Shown in pieces: positions 50,867 through 60,014 of a stretch of 64,000 nt of DNA. The notes beneath the pieces were generated by a model. That model made no database searches. It was not told where the DNA came from and saw only the letters and a list, made by a program, of their open reading frames with translations. Location of the stretch: NCBI GenBank assembly GCA_963765625.1, contig CAVXXD010000006.1:186001-250000 (forward strand), written 5' to 3'. Both the position numbers and the translations under genes were made by a program. Origin of the DNA: CAVXXD01 sp963765625 (GTDB taxonomy: Bacteria > Actinomycetota > Geothermincolia > Geothermincolales > Geothermincolaceae). Each line of letters starts with the position of its first letter. Positions within the stretch are counted from its first letter, which is position 1.

Positions 50867-53800
50867 TTAGTCCGCGTACCCCCCGATGGTGTCGGTGCCG
50901 GTGCCGCGCATGTTCCAGTACATGGCCCGCTCGCACATCACCGGCCCGCCCATGATGGCCTCCACCAGGACGGCCGCACGACCCGAGGGCAGCTTATCGG
51001 CCATGTTGAAGGTCATGCGGGAGGAGGGCAGGATGATGGCGGTGAAGGAGACGGCGGTGCCGCCGCCCTCGGGCATATAGCTCACCCTTACCTCCACCGG
51101 GATGTCGTTGGGGTTGGAGACCAGGGTGAAGGTCTCCCTTCCTTCCGAGGTCTGGCCGTCGGCCAGGCACCAGGTGTGGTGGGGGGCGGAAAGGCCGATG
51201 GAGTCGTGGCAGACCTGGGCTGCGTCCTCTCCCCGTTCCAGTACATGGCCCGCTCAGCGATTATAGGCTGGGAGCCGTGGACGTGGGTGGAGAAAGAAGG
51301 GTCGTCTCCGGGGATGGCCGTGGTCTCGTTGACGTTGATGCTCCGGCGGGACTGGGGGGGCATGGTGAAGGTGGGGCCCTCCACTGGTCCGGCGGCGACC
51401 TGGTAGGTCACGGTGACATCGGTCTCGGTGTCGTTGGGGTTCTGCACCAGTACCCAGGTGGTGAAGCCGAAGCCGGCGCAGCCCTCGGCCAGGTAGTAGT
51501 CGGCCGCGGCGGTGGGGGTGCCGCCGGAGTCGTGGCCCTCCCGGCGGTCGTTACGGTACATGGCCCGCTCGCAGATTACCGGGCTTTCCGCGTCCACCTT
51601 GATGGAGGCATCGGCGGCCCCGATGAAGTCGGCCATGTTGTAGGTGGCCCGGGAGGAAGCTGCGATGGTCACCGGGGTGGTAACCGGGGTCGCTCCCTCG
51701 ATCATCCAGGTGATGACGGCGTCGGTGGGGGTGGTATTGGGGTTCTGGATGAGCAGGAAGCACTCGAAGCCCCAGGCGGAAGAGCCCTCGGGCATGTACC
51801 AGGTGGGCTCGGGGGCGGTCACCCCGGTGGCGCAGTGGGCCTCGGGGATAGAAGAAGTGGGGCCGGTCCAGTACATGGTGCGGTCCACGCTGATGGCTTT
51901 TCCTTCCGTGCACTCTACCTGGGTGGAGAAGTCGGCCGCTCCCAGGGTCTGGCTCGGGAAGACGGTGGCCTGACTCATGGGGGGCATGGCCACGGTGGGG
52001 CCGTCTACCGCCCCGGAGGAGGTCATGTAGGTCAGGGTGACGTTTACAGCTTCGGGATTGGGATTGGCGACACTTATGTAGGCCTCGAAGCCCCAGCCGG
52101 TGGAACCCTCGGCCAGGTACCAGATGGAGGACGGGTCGGGGCCGGTTGTAAATGACGCCTCGTTTCCGTAAGAGGTGCCCACCGCATTGGTGGCATAAGC
52201 TCTCAAGTAGTAGGTCGTTGCGGGGGAGAGGCCGGTCAATACGCTCGCGAACGCCCCCGTTCCGGTCCCGCCGGCGGCGTGAGGATCAGCGGTCGTAGGA
52301 TTTCCCGTGGTGTTCCAACAAACACCACGGCTCGTCACCGCGCTGCCTCCGTCCGAGGTGACATTGCCGCCCGAGAAGGCACTGTTCATGGTGATATCGG
52401 TGGCCGGTACAGTTGATACGGTGGGGGTGGCAGCCCCCGTGGTGAAGGTGAGCTCCTCTCCGTAAGAGGTGCCTACCGTATTGGTGGCATAAGCCCTCAC
52501 GTAGTACGTCGTTGCCGCGCCGAGCCCGGTCATGCTGCTCGCGAAAGCTCCGGTACCGGTCCCGTCGGCGGTGTGAAGATCAGCGGTCGTAGGGCTTCCC
52601 ATGGTGTTCCAGCAGACTCCCCGCGCGGTAACCGTGTCGCCCCCATCGGAAATGACGTTCCCGCCCGAAGTCGCGCTGCCGTGCGTTATGGCGGTAATCG
52701 CCGAGGCGACTACTCCGGGAGTAGTGTCGGTAGCGAACAGAAGCTCCTCTCCGTAAGAGGTGCCCACCGCATTGGTGGCATAGGCCCTCACGTAGTACGT
52801 CGTTGCCGCGCCGAGCCCGGTCATGCTGCTCGCGAAAGCTCCGGTACCGGTCCCGTCGGCGGTGTGAAGATCAGCGGTCGTAGGGCTTCCCGTGGTGTTC
52901 CAGCAGACTCCCCGCGCGGTAACCGCTTCGCTTCCATCGATAGTAACGTTGCCGCCGGATGAAGCGCTGATATGCGTGATGCCGGTTATGGCAGCGGTCG
53001 CTACCTTGGGGTCCGTGGTCATCCAGGCACACTCGAGGCTATTGTTTGTGCCGTCGCCGTAACTGATGTGGGGATTGCCGGAAGCGTCCAAGGCGAGGGA
53101 GGTGTTGTAGCCTGCATCCCCCACACTGTCCAATGCCACTTTCTGCCAGGCGCCGCCCGCGTCTTTCCAGGCATACTTGAGGTCACTATTGGTAGCGTCA
53201 TGGTAGCTGATGCGGGGGTTGCCGAAAGCATCCAGGGCGAGGGAGGTGTCATGGCCTACATCCCCCTCGCCGTCAACCGTCTCCGTGTGCCAGCCTCCAG
53301 TGTCCTTCCAGGCATACTTGAGGTCTTGGTTGGTTATTTCACGATAGCTGATGCGGGGGTTGCCGGAAGCGTCCAGGGCAAGGGAGGTGTGCTCGCCCGT
53401 ATTCCCCTCTCCATCAGCCGTCTCCGTGTGCCAGCCTCCAGTGTCCTTCCAGGCATACTTGAGGTCTGAGTCGTAGTAGCTGATGCAGGGGTTGCCGGAG
53501 GCGTCCAAGGCAAGGGAGGTGTACCAGCCCACGCTCCCTGCGCTGTCGAACGTTTCGTTATGCCAGCCGCCCGCGTCCTTCCAGGCGTACTTGGGGTGGC
53601 CGTTGGTGTAGTCAAAGTAGCTGATGCGGGGATAGCCGGAGGCGTCCAGGGCAAGGGAGGTGTACCAGCCCACAACCCCTTCGCTGTCTATCGTTTCGTT
53701 ATGCCAGCCACCCGCGTCCTTCCAGGCGTACTCGAGGGCGCCACTGTTATAATTGTAGTGGCTGACGTGGGGGTTGCCGGAAGCATCCAGGGCGAGGGAA

Positions 53801-54114
53801 GCGTACTGGCCGGTATCCCCCTCGCCGTCAGCCGTCTCCGTGTGCCAGCCGCCCGCGTCCTTCCAGGCGTACTCGAGGATCTGGTTCGTGCCGCCATAAC
53901 TGATGTGGGGGTTGCCGGAAGCGTCCAGGGCAAGGGAGGTAGCATCACCCAAGTACCTGATTTGCGCCGTGCTGTCGGCGGTCTCGTAGTGCCACAGGGA
54001 CACCGAGGATAGAGAGGCCGGCAACAACATTACTCCCGGCAGCGCAACTGCCACCAACGCCACCGCAGCCAATACTCTCCGAACGCTTGAGCACATGCAC
54101 TTTCCCCGCTTCAT
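50867..54114 (-). CDS. Large repeat-built surface protein, one frameshift
   Basis: About 1080 residues after correction. A signal peptide (MKRGKCMCSSVRRVLAAVAL) leads to eight roughly 52-residue repeats of the type SLALDASGNPHISYxD...YAWKDAGGWHTET, likely beta-propeller blades. Three fibronectin-III-like repeats of about 92 residues follow (ARGVCWNTTGSPTTADLHTA... TYYVRAYATNAVGTSYGEEL). Four AEG/NPN domains end the protein (WYLAEGSTGWGFEAYISVAN then NPE, and variants). The frame breaks at about 51226-51232 (GGGGAGAGGACG); removing two bases restores EDAAQVCHDSIGLSAPHHTW and runs to the tail at 50867. Start chosen at 54114, after GGAGGAT. Binding partner unknown. Confidence 0.75.
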
Positions 54115-54263
54115 TCCATCCTCCATCTCTCGATGCTGGATCATCGTATACCGGCCCTATTGCCATAATTATAGCGCGGGCATTAATTGTTTTCCCGGCA
54201 GCAGCCCGGCTCCCTGTTTCCGGGCGGAAGGGGTGGGGTTCGAACCAACGAAGCATGTTCCCA

Positions 54264-55411
54264 TTAGAGAGGGAGGGCGAAGAAGATGGTGGCGCCCCGG
54301 CCGGGTTCGCTTTCGGCCCAGATGCGGCCGCCCTGCGCCTCCACCAGGCCGCGGGCGATGGAGAGCCCCAGGCCGGTCCCGCCCGTCTCCCGGGTACGCG
54401 AATGGTCGGTGCGATAAAAGCGTTCGAAGACGTAGGGGAGGTCTTCGGCGGCTATTCCCGGCCCGTGATCGGAGACGGTAGACAACCACTTCGTCCTGGC
54501 CCGGCTTCGCTCCCAGGGTGATGTCGCCGCCCTCAGGCGTGTAGAGGTAGGCGTTGGCCATCAGGTTACCCAGCACCTGGGACACCCTGCCGCGGTCCGC
54601 CCTCACCGCGGGCAAGGCCGGCGCGATATCCAGTTCGAGGGAGACTCCCTTGCCGTCGAAGGCGCGTTCGAATGTGGCGGCAGCGTCATGCAGGACCACC
54701 CCTATCTCCAGGGATTCCGGATAGAGCTCCAGTTGCCCCGCGTCCACCAGGGAGAGCTGCCGGAGGTCCTCCACCAGCCGGGTGAGCTGCTGGTTGTTGC
54801 GCATCAGCACCTCCACCACCTTGCGGTCCGGCTCGATTACCCCGTCTTCCAGCGCCTCGAGGTAGCCGCGCTGGGCGGTGAGGGGGGTGCGCAGCTCGTG
54901 CGAGATGTCAGCGATCATGTTCTTACGCAGGGTCTCGTTGTGGGCCAGCCCTTCCGACAGGGTGTTGAAGGCTTCGCCCAGTTCTTCCAGCTCCTCCGTG
55001 CCCCTGACGTCCACCTTTTCACCGTAAGCACCGCCGGCGATACGTTGAGTGGCGTCGGTCAGCTCGGAGATGGGCCTGGAGATACGGCTGGAGAGATACC
55101 AGCTGAGGATAAAGGCCAGCAACACACCGAGCAGGCCGGTGAAGAGGTAGCTGTAGTTGACCACGTCGATCCTCTCATCCCTGGCCTTCTGCAGTTCGGG
55201 GGGTATGCCGCCAGGCTCCGGCGGAGGCTGGATCCTGGGCATCTCCTCGATACGTGCGATCGAACTGCCGGCGCACCAGGTAGTTGGAGAGGAAGGCGAA
55301 GCAGAGCACGCACACCAGGGTGACGCAGAGGATGACCAGGAACAGCTTGGCCCTGAGGCTAAGCCTCCTGCCCTGCTTTGAACCTGTAACCGATTCCGTA
55401 GACCGTTTCAA
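54264..55411 (-). CDS. Sensor histidine kinase, two frameshifts
   Basis: About 381 residues after correction. An N-terminal helix (AKLFLVILCVTLVCVLCFAF), a short extracytoplasmic region, a second helix (YLFTGLLGVLLAFILSWYLS), a HAMP linker, and the H-box ADISHELRTPLTAQRGYLEA come first. The ATP-binding part has NLMANAYLYTPEGG, then SDHGPGIAAEDLPYVFERFY and GTGLGLSIARGLVEAQGG. The frame breaks near 55250-55258 (between FDRT and IEEMPR) and at 54477-54481 (DEVVV/TVSDHGPG), each a one-base insertion. The start is uncertain; the open frame begins within the end of the response regulator gene. Confidence 0.75.
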
Positions 55412-56054
55412 TGAAACTCCAATCCGCTGCCCTCTGCTTCAGCTTTCTCCTGATGTTCTTGACGTGGTTGTCGATGTTGCGGTCGTAACCTTCGTATTCG
55501 TCTCCCTGGGTCAGCCCGATGAGCTCCTCCCGCGACAGCACCTGCTCCGGGCGGGACGCCAGGGCGGAGAGCACCTTGAATTCCATGGGCGTCAGGGCGA
55601 CCTCCCCGCCGTCGACCTCTACCCGGTAGCGCCCCTCGTCGATGAGGAGCGGGCCGGCCTTCAAAGGATGGGGAGCGTCGTCCTTGATGGCGTGGCGGCG
55701 CAGCACCGCCCCCACCCGGGCCACCAGTTCGCGGGGGCTGAAGGGCTTGATCATGTAGTCGTCCGCCCCCAGGTCCAGCCCCTCCAGGCGCTCGTCCTCC
55801 GACGTGCGGGCGGAGATGAAGATGATGGGGACCCGCGACTCCTCCCTCACCGTGCGGCAGAAGGAGAGCCCGTCCAGGCGGGGCATCAGTATGTCCAGCA
55901 CCACCAGGTCAGGGCGGTGTTCGCGCCAGAGGTCCAGGGCGCTCTCGCCGTCGTAGGCCTCAAGGGTGGTGTAGCCCTCCCTGTCCAGGTAGGCCTTGAC
56001 CACGTTGACTATGTCCGGCTCGTCGTCCACTATCAGGATGGTCTGATCTTTCAT
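55359..56054 (-). CDS. OmpR/PhoB-type response regulator
   Basis: A 231-residue two-component regulator. Receiver: acidic pocket D10-D-E12, phospho-acceptor D54 in VVLDILMP, T/S at FISA and K in DYMIKPFSPREL. The C-terminal winged helix has VALTPMEFKVLSALASRPEQ and DNHVKNIRRKLKQ and ends FIETVYGIGYRFKA. It is upstream of and overlaps its kinase gene, so the two are coupled. A GATAAT box lies nine bases before the ATG, giving a very short leader. The signal and target genes are unknown; the adjacent ABC system and surface protein are candidates. Confidence 0.9.
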   Translation of the reverse strand: MKDQTILIVDDEPDIVNVVKAYLDREGYTTLEAYDGESALDLWREHRPDLVVLDILMPRLDGLSFCRTVREESRVPIIFISARTSEDERLEGLDLGADDYMIKPFSPRELVARVGAVLRRHAIKDDAPHPLKAGPLLIDEGRYRVEVDGGEVALTPMEFKVLSALASRPEQVLSREELIGLTQGDEYEGYDRNIDNHVKNIRRKLKQRAADWSFIETVYGIGYRFKAGQEA

Positions 56055-56190
56055 GATGCCTCTATTATCGTACTTATTTGTTAAGGAATCCCCTTGTAAT
56101 TGTGTGGTTTTATTTTAAGATGCCAGACTCCGGCATAATATGTATACTGTAAGTGGTATAGTTGCGCAGGTTCGGGAGGGAGCGGCAGTA

Positions 56191-57048
56191 TTGGGAAAGA
56201 TTGGCATCGTCACCGACAGCACCGCCTATCTCGAGGATGACTTCGTCAGGGATAACGACATAAAGGTAGTGCCCCTGAAAGTCATCTTCGGGAAGGACTC
56301 CTACAACGAGGGAGTGGATATCACCTGCGAGGAGTTCTTCAAGAGATTAAAAGAAGAACCGGAACTCCCCACCACTTCTTCGCCCTCACTGGGCGAATTC
56401 AAAAAAGCCTACGAGGAGATGGCCAGCAAGTACGACGAGATCGTCTCCATCCACATCGCCTCGGGCATCAGCGGAACGGTGGAAGTCGCCCGCGCCGCCG
56501 CCAGCCAGATGGAGGGCTGCCGCGTCGAGGTGGTCGATTCCCGCTCCATCTCCCTGGCCATCATGATAATGATCCAGAAGCTGCTCGAGTCCATCAAGGC
56601 CGGCAAGGTGATGGACGAGGTGCTGGCCGAAGTGCAGAAGGTGGTCGAGAATTTTAAGATCTACTTCATCGTGGACACCCTGGAGTACCTCCGCAAGGGC
56701 GGGCGCATCGGGGGCGCACAGGCTTTCCTCGGCAGCCTGCTCAAGTTCAAGCCCATCCTCACCCTGAACGGCACCATCGACGCGCTGGAGCGGGTCCGGG
56801 GCACCAACAAAGCCATAGCCCGCGTCCTGGAGATAGCCGGGAACGACCTGGGAGGAAGGAAGGCAATCGTGGGGGTGTCCCACATCCGCAACCTGGAAGG
56901 CGGCCTGGAGCTGAAGAGGCTTGCCGCTGCCGCACTGGGCTACAGGGTCGAGGAATTTCTCTTCAACGAGACCGGACCGGTAATCGGCACCCACACCGGA
57001 CCCGGGCTGCTGGCCCTGGGCTACGTGCCGCTGGAAGCGCTGGCGTAG
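56191..57048 (+). CDS. DegV family fatty-acid-binding protein (copy 2)
   Basis: A 285-residue paralogue of the gene at 43676-44533 with the same motifs: IGIVTDSTAYLEDDFVRDND, TTSSPSLGEF, HIASGISGTVEVA, DTLEYLRKGGRIGGAQAFLG and ETGPVIGTHTGPG. The open frame reaches back to an ATG at 56140, but TTG at 56191 gives the length and start (LGKIGIVTDS) of its paralogue and follows GGGAGGGAG at eight bases. TATACT at 56143-56148 could be its -10 box. Cytoplasmic fatty-acid carrier of the FakB type. Confidence 0.88.
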   Translation: MGKIGIVTDSTAYLEDDFVRDNDIKVVPLKVIFGKDSYNEGVDITCEEFFKRLKEEPELPTTSSPSLGEFKKAYEEMASKYDEIVSIHIASGISGTVEVARAAASQMEGCRVEVVDSRSISLAIMIMIQKLLESIKAGKVMDEVLAEVQKVVENFKIYFIVDTLEYLRKGGRIGGAQAFLGSLLKFKPILTLNGTIDALERVRGTNKAIARVLEIAGNDLGGRKAIVGVSHIRNLEGGLELKRLAAAALGYRVEEFLFNETGPVIGTHTGPGLLALGYVPLEALA

Positions 57049-57084
57049 GCCTACGCGACAAAACGCTATCTTTTACCACGCATT

Positions 57085-57090
57085 TATGCT
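57085..57090 (+). promoter_or_regulatory. Putative -10 box TATGCT of the RRM-gene leader
   Basis: TATGCT ends seven bases before the ATG of the small leader frame at 57098. The leader transcript would then begin at or next to that ATG. No strong -35 is visible. Confidence 0.35.
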
Positions 57091-57097
57091 AGGATAC

Positions 57098-57190
57098 ATG
57101 AGTATTGGTTTTTTAGGTTGGAATGAACATCTTCCCGAGGGGACCGAACCCTCGGGTATTTTTTTAGGAAAGGAGGTGAAAAATAAATGA
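57098..57190 (+). CDS. Putative 30-codon leader peptide, in frame up to the RRM start
   Basis: The frame MSIGFLGWNEHLPEGTEPSG, then IFLGKEVKNK, begins at ATG 57098 and its TGA (57188-57190) overlaps the ATG of the RRM gene as ATGA. It runs through the hairpin and T-tract at 57134-57165. It is too short for database-style recognition. The coupling suggests it is translated as part of an attenuation device, but it could be fortuitous. Confidence 0.35.
   Translation: MSIGFLGWNEHLPEGTEPSGIFLGKEVKNK
57134..57165 (+). terminator. Intrinsic terminator/attenuator in the RRM gene leader
   Basis: CCCGAGGG and CCCTCGGG enclose a seven-base loop, followed by TATTTTTTT. It lies 20 bases upstream of the RRM start codon and before its Shine-Dalgarno sequence (AAAGGAGGTG), so it cannot be the end of an upstream gene transcript alone; it would halt leader transcripts unless prevented. 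Confidence 0.7.
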
Positions 57191-57459
57191 AAATATACGC
57201 AGGAAATCTGAGTTACTCAGTCACTTCCGAGGATTTGCGGACGACATTCGAGGAGTTCGGTACGGTTGATTCGGCAGAGGTCGTAATGGATCGTGACACC
57301 AATAGGTCCAAGGGGTTCGGGTTCACAGAGATGTCCAACGATGAGGAGGCGAGAGCCGCCATCGCTGCTTTGAACGGCAAGGACATGGACGGACGCTCTC
57401 TCAATGTCAGTGAGGCCCGGCCCAAGAGAACTGAGTCGAGAGGTTCGTACCGCTACTAA
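57187..57459 (+). CDS. RNA-binding protein with one RRM domain
   Basis: A 90-residue single RRM protein. RNP2 is IYAGNL at residues 3-8 and RNP1 is RSKGFGFTEM around residues 40-49, the two aromatic-containing RNA-contact strands. The Arg/Ser/Tyr tail (ESRGSYRY) resembles the Rbp proteins of cyanobacteria, which are cold-induced. AAAGGAGGTG precedes the ATG. The leader contains a terminator hairpin and a possible leader peptide, so expression is probably attenuated, perhaps by the protein itself or by temperature. A second terminator follows at 57511. Confidence 0.9.
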   Translation: MKIYAGNLSYSVTSEDLRTTFEEFGTVDSAEVVMDRDTNRSKGFGFTEMSNDEEARAAIAALNGKDMDGRSLNVSEARPKRTESRGSYRY

Positions 57460-57510
57460 AACCTGGTATCCCGGGGTCTTCACTGATCCGGGACACCGCT
57501 AGCGGAAATG

Positions 57511-57541
57511 GAGTGGAGATCTTAGATTTCCACTCTTTTTC
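57511..57541 (+). terminator. Terminator after the RRM gene
   Basis: GAGTGGA and TCCACTC flank an inner ATCT/AGAT stem and are followed by TTTTTC. It ends the RRM transcript about 30 bases before the next gene. Confidence 0.75.
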
Positions 57542-57572
57542 TATCAGTTTGAGAGGTCGGAAGGAGACGAGC

Positions 57573-58391
57573 ATGAACGTCCTGATATTGTTCGAGTCGT
57601 GTACCGGCAACACCAGGCTGGCGGCAGAGGTGGCCCGCCGCACCCTGGAGATGGAAGGGCATACCTGTGCCATGCGGAAATACCGCGAGACGCCCACCTC
57701 CGAACTGGACGGGTATGACCTCTACGGTTTCGTATTCCCCATCCAGAGCTTCGCGCCCCTGGCCCCCGTCTACGACTACGTCAAGGCCATGCCCGACTTG
57801 CCGGGCAAGCCGGCCTTCATCCTGACCACCGCCGCGGGCTGGGCCGGTGCCGGCCATCGCATGATGGCCAAACTGCTGGACGGCCACGGCATGACCGTGC
57901 TGGGCGCGCACATGATGCCCTCTCCGGCCAGCTGGCCGCTCAGCCGGATCCTCGTCCGCCACGTCTACGACCTCTTCACCTTCCCCCGCAAGCGGTCCAT
58001 CTACAGGACGCGCGCTTTCGTGGTGGAGATGGCCAACCAGGCCTACCGCTGCAACGAAGGGCTCCCGGTGAGGCAGGCCCCGCACACCCTATGGCCCACC
58101 ATCACCCTGCCCATGGGCTTCAACGCGGTGAAGGGCAACCTCAAACAGATCATCGGGACCAGGACCGTCGACACGGAGCTCTGCTCCCGCTGCCGCACCT
58201 GCGTGGACAGCTGCCCGGTCGGCGCGGTATCCCTCGACCCCTTCCCCGTCTTCAGCGACCAGTGCATCGGGTGCTTCGCCTGTTTCAACAACTGCCCCTA
58301 CTCCGCCATCCTGACCACGGTCTGCAAGCCGAAGAACTATTACGGGGGCATAAAAGATCCCGATAAGCTGCTGCGGAAAGCGGGCCTGTAA
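57573..58391 (+). CDS. EFR1-type flavodoxin-ferredoxin protein
   Basis: A 272-residue protein. The N-terminal flavodoxin part starts MNVLILFESCTGNTRLAAEV with the FMN phosphate loop SCTGNT and GFVFPIQSFAPLAPVYDYV. The C-terminal part has two 4Fe-4S motifs, CSRCRTCVDSCPVGA and CIGCFACFNNCPYSA. This EFR1 family layout is typical of anaerobes and serves in intramolecular electron transfer to an unknown partner. AAGGAGACG precedes the ATG. No obvious partner gene is adjacent. Confidence 0.85.
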   Translation: MNVLILFESCTGNTRLAAEVARRTLEMEGHTCAMRKYRETPTSELDGYDLYGFVFPIQSFAPLAPVYDYVKAMPDLPGKPAFILTTAAGWAGAGHRMMAKLLDGHGMTVLGAHMMPSPASWPLSRILVRHVYDLFTFPRKRSIYRTRAFVVEMANQAYRCNEGLPVRQAPHTLWPTITLPMGFNAVKGNLKQIIGTRTVDTELCSRCRTCVDSCPVGAVSLDPFPVFSDQCIGCFACFNNCPYSAILTTVCKPKNYYGGIKDPDKLLRKAGL

Positions 58392-58400
58392 AGCTCGGAT

Positions 58401-59099
58401 TCACTCCGGTCCGTAGAGGACGACCTGGCAGCTGGGCGTGTAGGTATAAGCGCGAGGATTGCAGGACTTCACCAGAGATGCGATCTCCAGGGCGACGGGG
58501 TGGCTCGTGCCCAAGATCACCTCGGCGTCGGAAGCCTCGCGGCTGGTGACACTCCGGAGGGGCTTGAGGTCGACGTGAGCCGGCCCGGGGTTGCCGGGGG
58601 TATGGATGGTGATAGCCACGGTGCCGGACGCGGGAGGCGCAGTGAGCGCGCGGCCTCGCAGGCGGCAGATCAGCTCTTCTTTCTCCTTGATGTCGCAGGT
58701 GATCCAGCCGTCGCTCTCGGAAATATCGATGACCCCCGCGACCACCGGCCAGCCGAAAAAGTCCCGGGTCATGCCCAGCACGAACTCCGAATCAGTGGAG
58801 CGGCGGAAGAGGTAGTTGTTGACGTCCCCCGCGGCGCCGGCCTTCTTCTGGTTGTACTTCGGGATGCGGGGAAAGCGCGGCGAGTAGAGGGGCACCAGGG
58901 CCGAGAACTCGTGGTAGAGACAGCAGGCGTCGGTATCGGTCCATTCGTAGGCGGAGAGCTGGACCAGCCCCGTGCCCGGAAATACCAGGGCAGGATGGAC
59001 GTCCCTGCCGCCCCTGTCCCGGATCATCCGGCGCAGGCACCCGGCCGGCGCCGGCAGCGACATGGCCAGGATGCGTCCTTCCCGGTTGTTGAAGGGCAT
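58401..59099 (-). CDS. Acetoacetate decarboxylase-superfamily-like protein
   Basis: A 232-residue soluble protein, tentatively of the acetoacetate decarboxylase-like fold. HEFSALVPLYSPRFPRIPKY, FVLGMTRDFFGWPVVAGVID and WITCDIKEKEELICRLRGRA recall the 'REIWGFPKK...' core of that superfamily, but the Schiff-base Lys pair is not certain. The start may be ATG at 59099 or TTG at 59129 (242 residues); a TATAAT box at 59177-59172 on the minus strand is the likely promoter. Convergent with the EFR1 gene. Function uncertain. Confidence 0.45.
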   Translation of the reverse strand: MPFNNREGRILAMSLPAPAGCLRRMIRDRGGRDVHPALVFPGTGLVQLSAYEWTDTDACCLYHEFSALVPLYSPRFPRIPKYNQKKAGAAGDVNNYLFRRSTDSEFVLGMTRDFFGWPVVAGVIDISESDGWITCDIKEKEELICRLRGRALTAPPASGTVAITIHTPGNPGPAHVDLKPLRSVTSREASDAEVILGTSHPVALEIASLVKSCNPRAYTYTPSCQVVLYGPE

Positions 59100-59218
59100 C
59101 TGGTATTCGGTGTTGTCGATTGGTTCCAACTGTCTGACCTGCGTTCCTTTTTTCCTTGCTGGGCTGCGGCAATTATAGCCCAGTTTGCCCCCGGGCCGCC
59201 TCATCCATACAATAAAAA

Positions 59219-59980
59219 TTGTCGGATCAGTGCAATCGAACGCGGACCACGGAGGTTGAAGCGACTTTCGAGCACATCGGTATCGCCGCTTGCAGCGCGG
59301 AGGGGGCCGCCCTCTGCTACCGTACGATCTGCATGGAGGCGGTGACCTTGCTGGGAAGATACAGGCACCCCGAGATAACCATGCACACCCACCCATTCAA
59401 CATATACATGGACCGCGTCGAGGCCGGCGACTGGGTGGGAGTGGCGGAGCTGATGCTTTCCTCCGCGGAGATACTGCGGAGAGCTGGGGCCGATTTCGTG
59501 ATATGCCCTGACAACACCATCCATGAGGCGTTCGACCTGGTTGAGAGCAGATCGCCGGTTCCCTGGTTGAACATCGCGCGCGAGGTAGCCCGGGAGGCGA
59601 AGCGGCGTTCGTACACACGTCTCGGCATCATGGGTACCAGGTTCCTGATGGAAGGCCCTGTCTATCCGGAGCAGTTGTCCAGGGTGGGCATCGAGCACCG
59701 TATACCGGCGGCCGGCGAGCGGGAACGGGTCAACGACATCATCTTCGAGGAGCTGGTCAATAGCTGTTGCGCGGACGAGAGCCTCGCGTATCTACTCGAT
59801 GTCATCGAAGGTCTGAAAGGACAGGGGTGCGACGCCGTGGTGCTCGGGTGCACGGAGCTTCCCCTGGTAGTTACCCTGGAGGAGTCCGCGCTGCCGACCC
59901 TGGACAGCACCCGGCTGCTGGCGAGAAGCGCGCTTAACAGGTCGATCGGACAAAGTTCTCATGTAGACGAAAGAGGCTGA
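59219..59980 (+). CDS. Aspartate/glutamate racemase family protein
   Basis: A cofactor-independent amino-acid racemase-like protein, about 253 residues. The C-terminal catalytic Cys is present in VVLGCTELPL. The usual first Cys motif (CNT) reads CPDNTIH, with Asp at the Cys position and a Cys two residues earlier. Family start IGIAACSAEGAALCYRTICM is intact. The open frame begins at TTG 59219, five bases after TACAAT, but the exact start is unclear. The reaction may be racemisation of Asp, Glu or a hydantoin-like substrate. Confidence 0.75.
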   Translation: MSDQCNRTRTTEVEATFEHIGIAACSAEGAALCYRTICMEAVTLLGRYRHPEITMHTHPFNIYMDRVEAGDWVGVAELMLSSAEILRRAGADFVICPDNTIHEAFDLVESRSPVPWLNIAREVAREAKRRSYTRLGIMGTRFLMEGPVYPEQLSRVGIEHRIPAAGERERVNDIIFEELVNSCCADESLAYLLDVIEGLKGQGCDAVVLGCTELPLVVTLEESALPTLDSTRLLARSALNRSIGQSSHVDERG

Positions 59981-60014
59981 AAAACCGCGGGCGGGGCGAA
60001 GGGGGCCCGGGGAC

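Noticed and set aside
51277..52155. Glycine- and valine-rich plus-strand frame opposite the surface protein
   Set aside because: Its low complexity mirrors the repeats of the real minus-strand gene.
52990..53990. Regularly spaced DNA repeats that could be taken for a CRISPR or satellite array
   Set aside because: The unit is about 156 bases, stays in frame and encodes the propeller-like protein repeats; no short conserved repeat with unique spacers exists.
54169..54263. Apparent C-terminal extension of the histidine kinase frame
   Set aside because: It arises only from the uncorrected frame after the indel at about 54480; the true kinase ends at 54264 with the usual GRGATIFFALPL.
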